Shown here piece by piece: positions 34,526 to 43,161 of a stretch of 64,000 bases of DNA. Made by a program: the position numbers and the translations under genes. The notes under the pieces were generated by a model, which was not told the origin of the DNA, made no database searches, and worked only from the letters and a program-made list of their open reading frames with translations. This DNA comes from FEB-22 sp003105195 (lineage in GTDB: Bacteria; Pseudomonadota; Alphaproteobacteria; Rhizobiales; Xanthobacteraceae), in assembly GCA_027493405.1 (NCBI GenBank), contig JAOSKV010000001.1, positions 808,855 to 872,854 on the forward strand, read 5' to 3'. Within the stretch, counting starts at the first letter, position 1. Each line of letters opens with the position of its first letter.

Positions 34526-35257
34526 CTACTGCCGTCCGGCTTCCAGCGCGCGCGCCCAGTTGGCCAGGTGACGCCGCTCGCGCGGATTGTCGACCTGGTT
34601 GCGGGTCGGGCTGAAGAACAGCCCAGGCGCATGCAGGAGCTTGGAGAAGGGAAACACGATCATGAGCGCGGCGACGAGCCCGAGGTGCACGAGTAGCACG
34701 GGATCGGCAGGCAGCGGCTGCCAATGGAAGACCATCAGCCCGAGGAAGAACGACTTGACGGCGACAATGTCGGTCGGAGCCACGTACTTCATCATCAGGC
34801 CGGAGACGGCGATGCCGATGAGCAACGCCAGCATCAGGTGGTCCGATGGCGCGCTGATGTAACGGATGCGCGGCACCAGGATGCGTCGCGCCCACAGTCC
34901 GGCCAGTCCCGCCACCATGGCAAAGCCGGCATAGACGCCGAACGGCTGGATCAGCGTGACCCAATCCCACACCGGCTGGGTGAAGTACCGCAGGTGCCGC
35001 ATGAGAACGACGAGCAGAGCCGCGTGAAAGATCCAGCCGAACAGCCAGATCCACTTGTTCGCCTTGAACAGGCTTTCGAACAGCACGACCTCGCGCGACA
35101 GCCGGAATGCGACGCCGGTCCGGGTGGTGGGAGCGGGAGTCGTCGGGATCTTCAGCGGAGCGGGCGTCGTCGCGTATTCCCAGGTCCGGAACGCGAGGCC
35201 GCCGGCCAGCACCGCCGCAGCGAGATAGAACGTCGATGCATAGACTGCCGTCAGCAC
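34526..35257 (-). CDS. dsrM: DsrM, diheme cytochrome b membrane subunit
   Basis: A 243-residue membrane protein of the NarI/DsrM type. It has about five to six helices and histidines in FHAALLVVLMRHL and SDHLML, and FHWQPLP and VHLGLVAALM that could bind two hemes b. The short C-terminal tail (RNQVDNPRERRHLANWA) is cytoplasmic and may contact DsrK. It starts 115 bases downstream of dsrC and 13 bases upstream of dsrK. Confidence 0.93.
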   Translation of the reverse strand: MLTAVYASTFYLAAAVLAGGLAFRTWEYATTPAPLKIPTTPAPTTRTGVAFRLSREVVLFESLFKANKWIWLFGWIFHAALLVVLMRHLRYFTQPVWDWVTLIQPFGVYAGFAMVAGLAGLWARRILVPRIRYISAPSDHLMLALLIGIAVSGLMMKYVAPTDIVAVKSFFLGLMVFHWQPLPADPVLLVHLGLVAALMIVFPFSKLLHAPGLFFSPTRNQVDNPRERRHLANWARALEAGRQ

Positions 35258-35372
35258 GGTTCTCGCTTCCCTGGCACGCCGACGATGACGCCTGGCCTGC
35301 TCCGCAACGGTCGCGCCGCGCCGGCCGAGCGCCGAAGGGTTTGCGCCCGACCGTGCATGAGTGCCGTTTCCC

Positions 35373-35720
35373 TCAGACGCAGCCGGTCGGCTTCGGCAGT
35401 CCGGCGATCTTGCACGCCTGCTTGGCCGGGCCGTAGGGGAACAGCTCGTAGAGGTACTTCTGGTCGCCCTTCTCGGGACCGAAGGTCTTCTTCATCGCCT
35501 TGACGAGAACGCGGATGGCGGGAGCCACCTGATATTCGTCGTAGTAATCGCGCAGGAAGTTGACGACCTCCCAGTGCTCGGGCGTCATCTCGATCTTTTC
35601 ATCCTTGGCGATCAGCTCCGCGAGCTCCTTGTTCCACTCGGAGAGATTCTTGAGGTATCCCTCCTCGTCGTGCTCGTAGACGTGGCTGTCGATGACATAG
35701 GCGCTGGTAGCTGCATCCAT
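35373..35720 (-). CDS. dsrC: DsrC, canonical sulfur carrier with both cysteines
   Basis: A 115-residue protein with GYLKNLSEWNKELAELIA and HWEVVNFLRDYYDEYQ in the body and the flexible C-terminal arm LFPYGPAKQACKIAGL ending TGCV. Both conserved cysteines are present, separated by ten residues, with CysA penultimate. It carries persulfide from DsrEFH to DsrAB as the trisulfide and is reduced/oxidised by DsrK. It is the functional reference for the single-cysteine paralogues at 23995 and 26230. Confidence 0.96.
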   Translation of the reverse strand: MDAATSAYVIDSHVYEHDEEGYLKNLSEWNKELAELIAKDEKIEMTPEHWEVVNFLRDYYDEYQVAPAIRVLVKAMKKTFGPEKGDQKYLYELFPYGPAKQACKIAGLPKPTGCV

Positions 35721-35763
35721 TTTCGCTTCTCCGGTTCAGTTCCTGATCATCCTCGTGCCTGGT

Positions 35764-36073
35764 TCAGAGCCACGCCTGCGTCCGCTGATGGGTGGTGACC
35801 AGGTCGACGAACCCACCGTAATCCACCAGGTTGGCCCCCTGGATCACGTCGGTCTCTCCCATGCCGCGCGCCGCAAGATCCGGCTCCAGGACGTAGATCG
35901 CGCAGCTCTTCGCAGCGCTCTCGAGAAGTCCGGCAAAGGCGCTCCCCCTTGCGGGCACCGACGACCCCGTCCTCGATCATCAGCACGGCATCGCCCGGCT
36001 TGAGATGATTGAGCGCGCTGCTGAAGGCCGATCGCTCGAAGGGCGACTTGTTCACCGTGTGGAGTGTCGACAT
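35764..36073 (-). CDS. dsrH: DsrH, TusB-like sulfurtransferase subunit, with a homopolymer frameshift
   Basis: Start ATG 36071–36073 reads MSTLHTVNKSPFERSAFSSA and keeps frame to GVVGARKG. At a C5 run at 35944–35948 one base is extra, and the true frame resumes with SAFAGLLESAAKSCAIYVLE to the end AWL. Repaired length is about 102 residues, normal for DsrH. DsrEFH forms a hexamer delivering sulfur to DsrC. In the annotated strand a premature product would diverge into an unrelated tail, so an indel error is the likely explanation. Confidence 0.85.
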
Positions 36074-36090
36074 GTGTCCGGCTCGTCCGA

Positions 36091-36516
36091 TCAAAAATTC
36101 AACAAGACGTCTTGTTGCGCCATGACTTCGGTCAGCTCCATGCGGCTCACGATGCGGATCGAGGGCTTCTTTGCGTAGTCATCCTCCTCGTCCTCCCAGG
36201 TGATTTCCATGAGATCCTCGGAGGTTAGGCCTCGCTCCTCGAGCGACTCCCTCTCGACGTAAAGCTGCCTGATCTCGTAGTCGCCGAGCGCCTTGAAGGT
36301 CGGCGAGAAGTTCTTCATGCCGATGCCGGCCGTATTCTGGCCCTTCACGAGCTGGAAGACGCCGTCGTCCAGGAAGGCAAGGCTGACGTCCTGCTCGAAG
36401 GCGGCCGAGATCAGGACCACTTCGAGCGCCTCGAGCGCATAGATCGTGCCGTAGGGCGCCTTCCGGTTGACGTACATGAAGCTCTTCTTGACCTGTTGCT
36501 GGGCGTCGTCGGCCAT
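36091..36516 (-). CDS. dsrF: DsrF, TusC-like subunit of DsrEFH
   Basis: A 141-residue protein of the DsrE/F superfamily, with SFMYVNRKAPYGTIYALEAL at the start and ALGDYEIRQLYVERESLEERG. It follows dsrE by 11 bases, with a GAGGG site before the ATG. Its terminus (ELTEVMAQQDVLLNF) matches the tail found in DsrF. It has no internal cysteine, consistent with a structural role. Confidence 0.93.
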   Translation of the reverse strand: MADDAQQQVKKSFMYVNRKAPYGTIYALEALEVVLISAAFEQDVSLAFLDDGVFQLVKGQNTAGIGMKNFSPTFKALGDYEIRQLYVERESLEERGLTSEDLMEITWEDEEDDYAKKPSIRIVSRMELTEVMAQQDVLLNF

Positions 36517-36527
36517 TGGTTCAACCC

Positions 36528-36920
36528 TCAGTCACCGAATACCACCAGCCGGTCGGCTACGATTCCCGACTCGACGAGTTGTCCGAGACCCGAGATGCGG
36601 AAGCCCGGCGCGATGTTGCTGGCGTCCTTCCCGTGGCGCTTGGCCTCGCCCTCGTCGAGGATCCCGCGCCGCTGAGCCGCCGCGATGCACACGACCAGGT
36701 CGAGATTGTGCTTCTCGGCCAGCTCCGACCATGCCTGCTGCAGATTGCGGTCGTCCTGCGGCGGCACCGTCAGCCGCGTCCCGTTGTTCACCCCGTCGTG
36801 GTAGAAGAAGACACGGAAGATCTCGTGCCCCTTCTCCAGCGCCGCCTTTGTGAACTGATACGCGGTGTCGGATGCCTGGTGGGTGTAAGGCCCCTCGTTC
36901 ACGAGAATTCCCAGCTTCAC
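36528..36920 (-). CDS. dsrE: DsrE, TusD-like catalytic subunit of DsrEFH
   Basis: A 130-residue protein starting at GTG 36918–36920 with AAGGAG upstream. It contains the conserved sulfur-binding cysteine in LDLVVCIAAAQRRG near residue 78, and the KAALEKGHEIFRVFFYHDG fold core. DsrE receives persulfide (from TusA or a rhodanese) and passes it to DsrC. It is separated from dsrB by 99 bases containing a hairpin. Confidence 0.94.
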   Translation of the reverse strand: MKLGILVNEGPYTHQASDTAYQFTKAALEKGHEIFRVFFYHDGVNNGTRLTVPPQDDRNLQQAWSELAEKHNLDLVVCIAAAQRRGILDEGEAKRHGKDASNIAPGFRISGLGQLVESGIVADRLVVFGD

Positions 36921-36972
36921 CCCGGTGCTCCTTGTGCTTTCTGCGCTGACCCGGGGCCTGCCGGCATGGCCC

Positions 36973-36994
36973 GGGCGCCGCGAGATCGGCGCCC
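36973..36994 (-). promoter_or_regulatory. GC-rich hairpin between dsrB and dsrE
   Basis: GGGCGCCG at 36973–36980 pairs perfectly with CGGCGCCC at 36987–36994 around a six-base loop. It has no T-tract on the minus strand, so it may be a transcript-stability or partial-attenuation element that lets dsrAB be expressed above the rest of the operon. Confidence 0.4.
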
Positions 36995-37019
36995 GTCGCG
37001 ACCTTCGTTACCGCGCCCG

Positions 37020-38102
37020 TCAGAAATGGACATGGGTCGACATGTTCATGGTATGCCGCGCGCCGACCCAGGTATCGAGGTGGTGCTTGGTGAACGCCAT
37101 GCCCGTCAGCTCGAAGAAACGCGGCCAGCCGATCCGCTCGATCCACTCGCCCATCCGTTCCCAGTCCTTCGCGTTCTCCTTGTAGGCATAGAGGATCTTG
37201 CGGACGACCTCCTCGACCTCCGGCCACCGCGGGGGGTTGTTGGGCAGGTTGGCGACGACGAGCTTGTGGAACGTCGGCCGCGAGCGCGCATTCGAGTGCT
37301 TGCCGCCGACCCAGACGGCGAGCTTGGTCGAATCGGCGCCGTTGATCTGCATGGGCGGACACGGCGGATAGCACGCGCCGCAGCACACGCACTTCTTCTC
37401 ATCGACCTCGAGCGACGGCTTGCCGTTGACCATGGCCGGGCGGATGGCCGCGACCGGGCAGCGCGCCACGACGGCGGGGCGCTCGCACACATTGGCAACG
37501 AGATCGTGATTGATCTTCGGCGGCTTGGTGTACTGGACGTTGATGGAGATGTCGCCTTGCCCCCCGCAATTGACCTGGCAGCAGGAGGTGGTGATGCGCA
37601 CGCGGTTCGGCATCTCCTCCGCGACGAACTCCTTGTGCAGCATGTCCATCAGGCTCTTGACCACGCCCGAGGCGTCCGTGCCCGGGATGTCGCAGTGCAG
37701 CCACCCCTGAGTGTGGGAGATCATCGAGACCGAATTGCCGGTGCCGCCGACGGGGAAGCCTTCCGCCTGCAGCTTCTGGATCAGCGCCGGGACCTTCTCG
37801 AAACTGCTCACCATGAATTCGATGTTCGAACGGGTGGTGAAGCGGACGTGGCCCTCGGCGTATTCATCCGCGATGTCGCACAGCTTGCGCACGGTGTGGA
37901 CGTCCATCTGCCGCTGCGTGCCGGCGCGCACCGTCCACACCTCGTCGCCGCTTTTGGCGACATGGTGCAACACGCCGGGCCGCGGACGGTCATGCCATGC
38001 CCATTGGCCGTAATTCTTCCTGAGAACCGGATGCATCAGGGGGAACGGGTCCGGAACTCCGACCTCGTCCGGACGGCGCGGCGTCGCGTTCGCTTCAGTC
38101 AT
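37020..38102 (-). CDS. dsrB: DsrB, reverse dissimilatory sulfite reductase beta subunit
   Basis: A 360-residue siroheme [4Fe-4S] protein. The cluster region is TTSCCQVNCGGQGDISINVQ near residue 165, and a ferredoxin domain (CVCCGACYPPC) lies near 233. It forms the alpha2beta2 enzyme with DsrA that oxidises DsrC-bound sulfur to sulfite. It lies 118 bases downstream of dsrA. Full length and intact, unlike several neighbours. Confidence 0.97.
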   Translation of the reverse strand: MTEANATPRRPDEVGVPDPFPLMHPVLRKNYGQWAWHDRPRPGVLHHVAKSGDEVWTVRAGTQRQMDVHTVRKLCDIADEYAEGHVRFTTRSNIEFMVSSFEKVPALIQKLQAEGFPVGGTGNSVSMISHTQGWLHCDIPGTDASGVVKSLMDMLHKEFVAEEMPNRVRITTSCCQVNCGGQGDISINVQYTKPPKINHDLVANVCERPAVVARCPVAAIRPAMVNGKPSLEVDEKKCVCCGACYPPCPPMQINGADSTKLAVWVGGKHSNARSRPTFHKLVVANLPNNPPRWPEVEEVVRKILYAYKENAKDWERMGEWIERIGWPRFFELTGMAFTKHHLDTWVGARHTMNMSTHVHF

Positions 38103-38220
38103 CTCCGTGGCTTCCTCTCGCGCTTCCCGCTATCGGCGGGCGCAGTCTCGTTCCAAGGACGGTGCCTGGCAGTGGTGCTGCGCCGCGACGGAGGCGTCGC
38201 GGCATCGGTCGAATCACTCG

Positions 38221-39513
38221 CTACTCCGCGGCCTCGGAATAACCGGGCGCCTTGGCCGCGCGCTCGAACTTCTTGCGCTCGAAATACTTCTCGGCCTCCT
38301 CGGTGAAGTCGTCCGTGCGCACATAGCACGAGGTGCGGGGATGCCTCACCATGTTCGGATCGGGTTCGACGCCGATCGCTTCGAGGAAAGCAGGCAAGCC
38401 GATCCGGTCCATGGTCTCGCCGATGCGCTCGTGCTCCAGGGCGTTCTCGGCGAAGAACTCGAGGATCTTGCCGCCGAACTCGACCAGCTTCTCGTAGTCC
38501 TCGTCGGTCTCGAGCTTCATGAAGGGAACGATCATGGTGCCCATCAGGTCGCCGACCTTGAGCGCGCGCTTGCCGCCGATGAGGATCGATACGCCCCGGT
38601 CGTCCCCGGGTTTGAGCGCCTTGGTCATGACGTTGATGCAGTGCATGCAGCGCACGCAGGACCTGTTGTCGATCTCGAGCGTGTCGTCGTCATTGAGACT
38701 CAAGGCGCGGGTCGGACAGCGCGAGATCACGGAATCGATCATGTACTTGCGGCCGACCTTGGCGACGTGCGCTTTGACCTCTTCCTGATCCACCTTGATG
38801 TCGTCGCGCCACGTGCCGATCACCGCGAAGTCGGAGCGGTGGATCGCGTTGACGCAATCGTTGGGGCAGCCCGAGAACTTGAACTTGAACTTGTAGGGCA
38901 GTGCCGGGCGATGCATCTCGTCGAGGAAATTGTTGATGACCGAGCGGTGCGCCCTGACCTCGTCGTAGCAGGACATCTCGCAACGCGCATGGCCGACACA
39001 GCTCGTGGAGGTGCGCAGCGCGGGGCCGGCGCCCCCGAGATCGAAACCGATCTCGTTGAGCGCGTCGAATGCCTTTTGCGTGTTTTCGGTGGTGCAGCCC
39101 TGGAACATGATGTCGCCGGACTGGCCGTGGAAAGCGATGAGGCCCGAGCCGTATTGCTCCCAGATGTCGCACAGCTTGCGCAGGAGATCGGTGGTGTAGT
39201 GGTATCCTGCCGGCGGCTGAACGCGCAGCGTGTGGAATTCCTTCGAGGCGGGGAACTTGTCGGCCGCCTCGGAGAAGCGCGGGATGATGCCGCCCCCGTA
39301 GCCGAACACGGAGACCGTGCCGCCCTTCCAGTAGCCGAGACGGTTCGTGTACGAGTGCTCGAGCTGACCGAGCAGGTCGTTCATCATCGGCGCATATTGC
39401 TTGTCTGCGGAGTCCCGCAGCCGCTTCAGCCCGGTTACGAAGCTCGGCCAGGGGCCGGACTCGAGCTGGTCAAGATGGGGCGTGGGATGAACCTTGCCGG
39501 CGTCGTCCGTCAT
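38221..39513 (-). CDS. dsrA: DsrA, reverse dissimilatory sulfite reductase alpha subunit
   Basis: A 430-residue siroheme/[4Fe-4S] protein with the cluster cysteines in TSCVGHARCEMSCYDE near residue 170 and GCPNDCVNAIHR near 215, and a ferredoxin insert with CVRCMHCINVMT. AAGGAG precedes the ATG. It is the first gene of dsrABEFHCMKLJOPN. The presence of DsrL and DsrEFH in the same operon identifies the oxidative type. Confidence 0.97.
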   Translation of the reverse strand: MTDDAGKVHPTPHLDQLESGPWPSFVTGLKRLRDSADKQYAPMMNDLLGQLEHSYTNRLGYWKGGTVSVFGYGGGIIPRFSEAADKFPASKEFHTLRVQPPAGYHYTTDLLRKLCDIWEQYGSGLIAFHGQSGDIMFQGCTTENTQKAFDALNEIGFDLGGAGPALRTSTSCVGHARCEMSCYDEVRAHRSVINNFLDEMHRPALPYKFKFKFSGCPNDCVNAIHRSDFAVIGTWRDDIKVDQEEVKAHVAKVGRKYMIDSVISRCPTRALSLNDDDTLEIDNRSCVRCMHCINVMTKALKPGDDRGVSILIGGKRALKVGDLMGTMIVPFMKLETDEDYEKLVEFGGKILEFFAENALEHERIGETMDRIGLPAFLEAIGVEPDPNMVRHPRTSCYVRTDDFTEEAEKYFERKKFERAAKAPGYSEAAE

Positions 39514-39650
39514 ATCCGTCTCCTTGCCCTCTCTGTTCGCGGTCTAGGCGCGTCTCGTCGCGCCGACAACGAATATGGCCACGAAATGGGGTGTCAATTT
39601 GCGCAACGTGGTCGTCGCGTTCCCATCCCGAATCGCGCTCCTCCTGGTAC

Positions 39651-39672
39651 GCACCCGACGGGTGTCGGGTGC
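39651..39672 (-). promoter_or_regulatory. strong hairpin in the dsr upstream region
   Basis: GCACCCGAC at 39651–39659 pairs with GTCGGGTGC at 39664–39672 over a four-base loop, 138 bases upstream of dsrA. If transcription starts beyond it, the hairpin would lie in the dsr leader. No T-tract follows on the minus strand. The 424-base gap 39514–39937 holds only this and the operator-like site. Confidence 0.45.
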
Positions 39673-39742
39673 GCCCCGCGTCCGATCCGGCGGCTCTGTT
39701 CAACCGCGTCCGGACGGCTTCTTTTTCCTGCGGAAATTATAT

Positions 39743-39758
39743 ACAAGAAATTGAATGT
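39743..39758. promoter_or_regulatory. ATTC-N8-GAAT-like site upstream of dsrA
   Basis: ATAC-N8-GAAT in an AT-rich stretch (about 39735–39765), one mismatch from the reported SqrR operator. It lies 230 bases upstream of dsrA and 180 upstream of the divergent TauD-like gene. A promoter is expected here for both. Confidence 0.4.
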
Positions 39759-39937
39759 TTGGAAAGTCCTTTTCGCTCGGCTATGAGACATATGCAGGGG
39801 GTGGGTTCCGGCCCCGGGAAGGCGGGCCTCGTCGCGGGCCGGGCAGGATCGGGCGAACCGCATGACGGCCGGACGTCGCCGCCGGCCCCCTCCCAGCGAA
39901 TCCATGCGCCCCGCGAGCCGCCGGCCGGGACAACGAT

Positions 39938-40897
39938 ATGGCAGGATACCTCAATACCGCTCGACCCGGACCGGACGCCGGCGGCTCCGCCTTCTCGTTG
40001 GGCGACGAGGAGGCGTACCGGCGCTGGCGGGATGCCAAGCTCGGCACCTACCCCCGCTCGCCGGACCAACTGATGGTCGATGTGTCGGCGCTTTCCGCCC
40101 CGACTCCCGCCGAACTGCAGGCCGTGCTCGCCGCCTGCAGGCGAGCCAACATGTGCCTCTATCGCAGCCGGCAGCATTTGGGCGACGCAGGAGAGACGCG
40201 CCGGGCCCTCGCCGACTTCGCCCGCCATATCGGCCTGACCCGTTTTGAGGATCACCGTTCGGCCGAAGCCGATGGCATCGTCGCACTCGAGGTTGCCGCG
40301 GAAGGCGGGCGGCTCGGCTACATCCCCTACACCAACCGCCCGATCGGCTGGCATACCGACGGCTACTACAGCTATGAGGGGCCGGAGCGGATGATCCGGT
40401 CGATGGTGCTGCACTGCGTCCGCGGCGCCAGCACGGGCGGCGAGAACGGCATTCTCGACCACGAGATCGCCTACATCCGACTGAGAGATGAGAACCCCGA
40501 ATTCATCGCCGCGCTCATGCACCCGCAGGCCATGATCATTCCGGCCAACGAGGAGCCCGACGGACGGCTGCGGGCCGAGAATCCGGGACCCGTCTTCGCG
40601 CTGGACCCGGAGACCGGCCGGCTCACCATGCGCTATACCGCCCGCAAGCGGAACATCCGCTGGCGCGCGGACGCGACCACCCAGGCCGCCGTGCGTGCGC
40701 TCGAGCGCCTGCTGCGCGAGGACCCTCTCATCTTCCGCGTCAAGCTGGACGCCGGCGAAGGCCTGATCTGCGATAACGTCCTCCATGATCGGACCGGATT
40801 CGAGACAGGCCCGGGACCCGAACGGGGCAGATTGCTCTATCGCATCCGCTCCTATGATCGAATCCGGGGTCGTGACCTCGCACCGCAGCCCGCGTGA
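39938..40897 (+). CDS. TauD/TfdA-family Fe(II)/2-oxoglutarate dioxygenase
   Basis: A 319-residue protein. The metal motif HTDG lies in TNRPIGWHTDGYYSYEGP near residue 140 and the distal His in CDNVLHDRTGFE near 280, with Arg near 298 for 2-oxoglutarate. The rest resembles clavaminate synthase/TauD-like enzymes of unknown substrate. Divergent from dsrA and next to sulfur exporters, it could release sulfite from an organosulfonate, but no sulfonate transporter adjoins it. The ribosome site is weak. Confidence 0.75.
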   Translation: MAGYLNTARPGPDAGGSAFSLGDEEAYRRWRDAKLGTYPRSPDQLMVDVSALSAPTPAELQAVLAACRRANMCLYRSRQHLGDAGETRRALADFARHIGLTRFEDHRSAEADGIVALEVAAEGGRLGYIPYTNRPIGWHTDGYYSYEGPERMIRSMVLHCVRGASTGGENGILDHEIAYIRLRDENPEFIAALMHPQAMIIPANEEPDGRLRAENPGPVFALDPETGRLTMRYTARKRNIRWRADATTQAAVRALERLLREDPLIFRVKLDAGEGLICDNVLHDRTGFETGPGPERGRLLYRIRSYDRIRGRDLAPQPA

Positions 40898-40994
40898 GGG
40901 GTGCAACGCAGTCCCGGGCTTGCGCCGCCGCGCCCATGCCGAGCGCGCCGCAGCCGCTCCACGCTGGCCACGTCCCGCCGCCTGCCGGTCTCAC

Positions 40995-41771
40995 TCAATC
41001 CTTGCGGAACGCGACGGAGGCGAGCCAGCCCGTAAGGATCGCCATCATGGCGGCGGCGAGCCCGTAGGCGAACCCGTAGTCGCGCGCCGCGTCGGCGACG
41101 AACTGCTCGAAGCCGGCCTTGACGATCTCGAGGGCGGTGGTCTGCCGTGCGAGCATCGCCCCGTCGGCGAAGAGCTTGATGTCGACCTCGTAGGCGCCGG
41201 TCGGCACGTTGTCGGGCAGCGGGATCGCGGTACGGAACAGGGCCGGGGTCAGGAAGGTCACCGCGTTCACCTGCTCGCGATAAAGCCCGCGCTCGACCTT
41301 GAGGCGCAGAAACGCCTGCCGGAACGGGTCCCCGGGCACCACATCGGCGATGTCGCCACCCACCTCCTGCGGCAGCAGCGTCTGCTCGAGCCCGGTCTGC
41401 AACCGGCGCAGCGTGTCGGCGTCGGCGATGGCGGCGATCGGCCGGTTGGCGAGCACCGCGAGATAGGACGGCGCATTGATGAAGGTGCGCGAGTCGGTGT
41501 TCATCCAGATGCCGAGCACGCGCGCCTTGCGGAAGGTGACCACGGTCTGGCGCGGGCCGCTGACCGTGATGACGATGTCGTAGCTGCCGGGCCGCGCGAC
41601 CGTCGCAGCATCGCGCTCGACCGACCCGAACAGCACCAGCTCGGCTCCGGTGAAATTCGCGGTGATCTGCACCCGGTGGGTCGAGAGCGAGGTGACGAGC
41701 CGCTGCGCGCCTGCGGGCCAGGCGGCAAGTCCCATCGCGAACGCGAGGCCGACCGCAAGCGCGCGTATCAT
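40995..41771 (-). CDS. TIGR02186-type membrane-anchored periplasmic protein
   Basis: A 258-residue protein with a signal peptide (MIRALAVGLAFAMGLAAWPA) and one C-terminal transmembrane helix (YGLAAAMMAILTGWLASVAF). The periplasmic part, VELVLFGSVERDA-like in sequence, recalls TIGR02186 proteins found next to TauE-type exporters in alphaproteobacteria. Its start overlaps the TSUP stop (TGATG), so it is made with the exporter and may be its periplasmic partner. Confidence 0.75.
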   Translation of the reverse strand: MIRALAVGLAFAMGLAAWPAGAQRLVTSLSTHRVQITANFTGAELVLFGSVERDAATVARPGSYDIVITVSGPRQTVVTFRKARVLGIWMNTDSRTFINAPSYLAVLANRPIAAIADADTLRRLQTGLEQTLLPQEVGGDIADVVPGDPFRQAFLRLKVERGLYREQVNAVTFLTPALFRTAIPLPDNVPTGAYEVDIKLFADGAMLARQTTALEIVKAGFEQFVADAARDYGFAYGLAAAMMAILTGWLASVAFRKD

Positions 41772-42694
41772 CACAATTCTCCGATCACGCGAACGGAGAA
41801 CAGGTCGTCCGGCTGGACCACGATATTGTAGGCGAAACGCAACCCCACCATCATCACCAGGATGCCGAGCAGCAGCCGCAGCTGCTCGGCGCGGATCCTC
41901 TGGCCGGCGCGGGCGCCGAATTGGGCGCCGATCACCCCGCCGACCATCAGAATCAGCGCCAGCACCGCGTCGACCTGGTGGTTGGAGACCGCATGCATCA
42001 CGGTTGCCGACGCCATGGTGACGAGGGTGAGCACCATGGAAGTACCGACCACCACGTTGGTCGGGACCCGCATCAGGTAGATCAGAGCCGGGACCAGCAG
42101 GAAGCCGCCGCCGATGCCCATGATGGCGCCGACGAAGCCGATGAAGAAGCCGATCGCCCAGACGGGAATGACCGACACGTAGATGCGCGACTGCTTGAAG
42201 CGCAGCTTGAAGGGGAGCCCGTGGATCCAGATATGACTGCCGGGCCGGCGCACCACCGCCGGCCGGCCGCTGCGCGCGCGGAAGATGGCGCGGGCACTCT
42301 CCGTGATCATCAGCCCGCCGACCGCGCCGAGCAGCACCACATAGGAGAGGGCGATGGTCAGATCGAGCTGCCCGATCCGGCGCAACACTGAGAACAGCCA
42401 CACGCCGGCGAGCGTCCCGAGAATGCCGCCGGCCAGCAGCATCATGGCGAGGGCGAGATCGAGCGCGCGCCTCCGCCAGTACGACGTCACGCCGGAGAAC
42501 GAGGAGGCGGCGATGTGGCTCGCCACGGTCGCCACCGCGACCGCCGGCGCGATGCCGACGAAGATCAGCAGGGGGGTCATCAGGAAGCCGCCGCCGATGC
42601 CGAACATGCCGGAGATGAATCCGACCGCGATCCCCATGAAGAGGATGAGGAAGATGTTGACGGGCAGTTCGGCGATCGGAAGGTAGATCTGCAC
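41771..42694 (-). CDS. TSUP (TauE/SafE) family sulfite/sulfonate exporter
   Basis: A 307-residue membrane protein with about eight to nine helices. It has GFISGMFGIGGGFLMTPLL near residue 23 and a second GAIMGIGGGFLLVPALIY near 180, the paired motif of TSUP transporters. Start GTG 42692–42694 gives VQIYLPIAELPVNIF, the usual N-terminus; longer frames are not family-like. No clear ribosome site is seen. Export of sulfite or another sulfur anion made by the Dsr pathway is inferred. Confidence 0.85.
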   Translation of the reverse strand: MQIYLPIAELPVNIFLILFMGIAVGFISGMFGIGGGFLMTPLLIFVGIAPAVAVATVASHIAASSFSGVTSYWRRRALDLALAMMLLAGGILGTLAGVWLFSVLRRIGQLDLTIALSYVVLLGAVGGLMITESARAIFRARSGRPAVVRRPGSHIWIHGLPFKLRFKQSRIYVSVIPVWAIGFFIGFVGAIMGIGGGFLLVPALIYLMRVPTNVVVGTSMVLTLVTMASATVMHAVSNHQVDAVLALILMVGGVIGAQFGARAGQRIRAEQLRLLLGILVMMVGLRFAYNIVVQPDDLFSVRVIGEL

Positions 42695-43161
42695 GGGATA
42701 AGTCAGCAGGGCTCGTGAGTTCCGCCGGTGCTTCCCGGCACGTACGCTTTTCCTCCGCCGGCGAGTGGCCCTCCCCTGCCAAGCGCCTGCAAGCCGTCGC
42801 GGGCTTCTCGGAGCTTCAATCTGCGCCCCCCGGGGCTGGAAACGGCATCGACTGCACCGTGCCGGCGGATCCGCCTCGACGACGAGCACATCGCGAGGTC
42901 GAGCCGAGACTCCGGGGTACGACCATCCGAACATCGGCGACGCGGCAGGCTGGTCATTGCGGCGTCTCCGGTGGGGCCGTCCCGGCGAATCGACGCCCCC
43001 CGCCGCGCGTGGGTCCCCCTTCGCTCATTCAATCCCACGAGCCGTATCGACCGCCCAGGGCGTGACGCATCGATGCTTCCGGCAAGGCGCGGTTGTAGAA
43101 CAACCACCGGAGCAGACAGTGAGGCATGTCCACGTTGCGCGCCCAAGAGTGCTCCCCGGCA
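42695..43161. other. 467-bp stretch without a recognisable gene
   Basis: Between the TSUP start and the metallophosphoesterase stop. All frames give low-complexity, Arg/Pro-rich products with no family resemblance. I see no clear promoter motif or repeat. Confidence 0.5.

Noticed and set aside
42703..43146. 147-residue frame in the gap upstream of the TSUP gene
   Set aside because: Arg/Gly-rich with no homology and no ribosome site.
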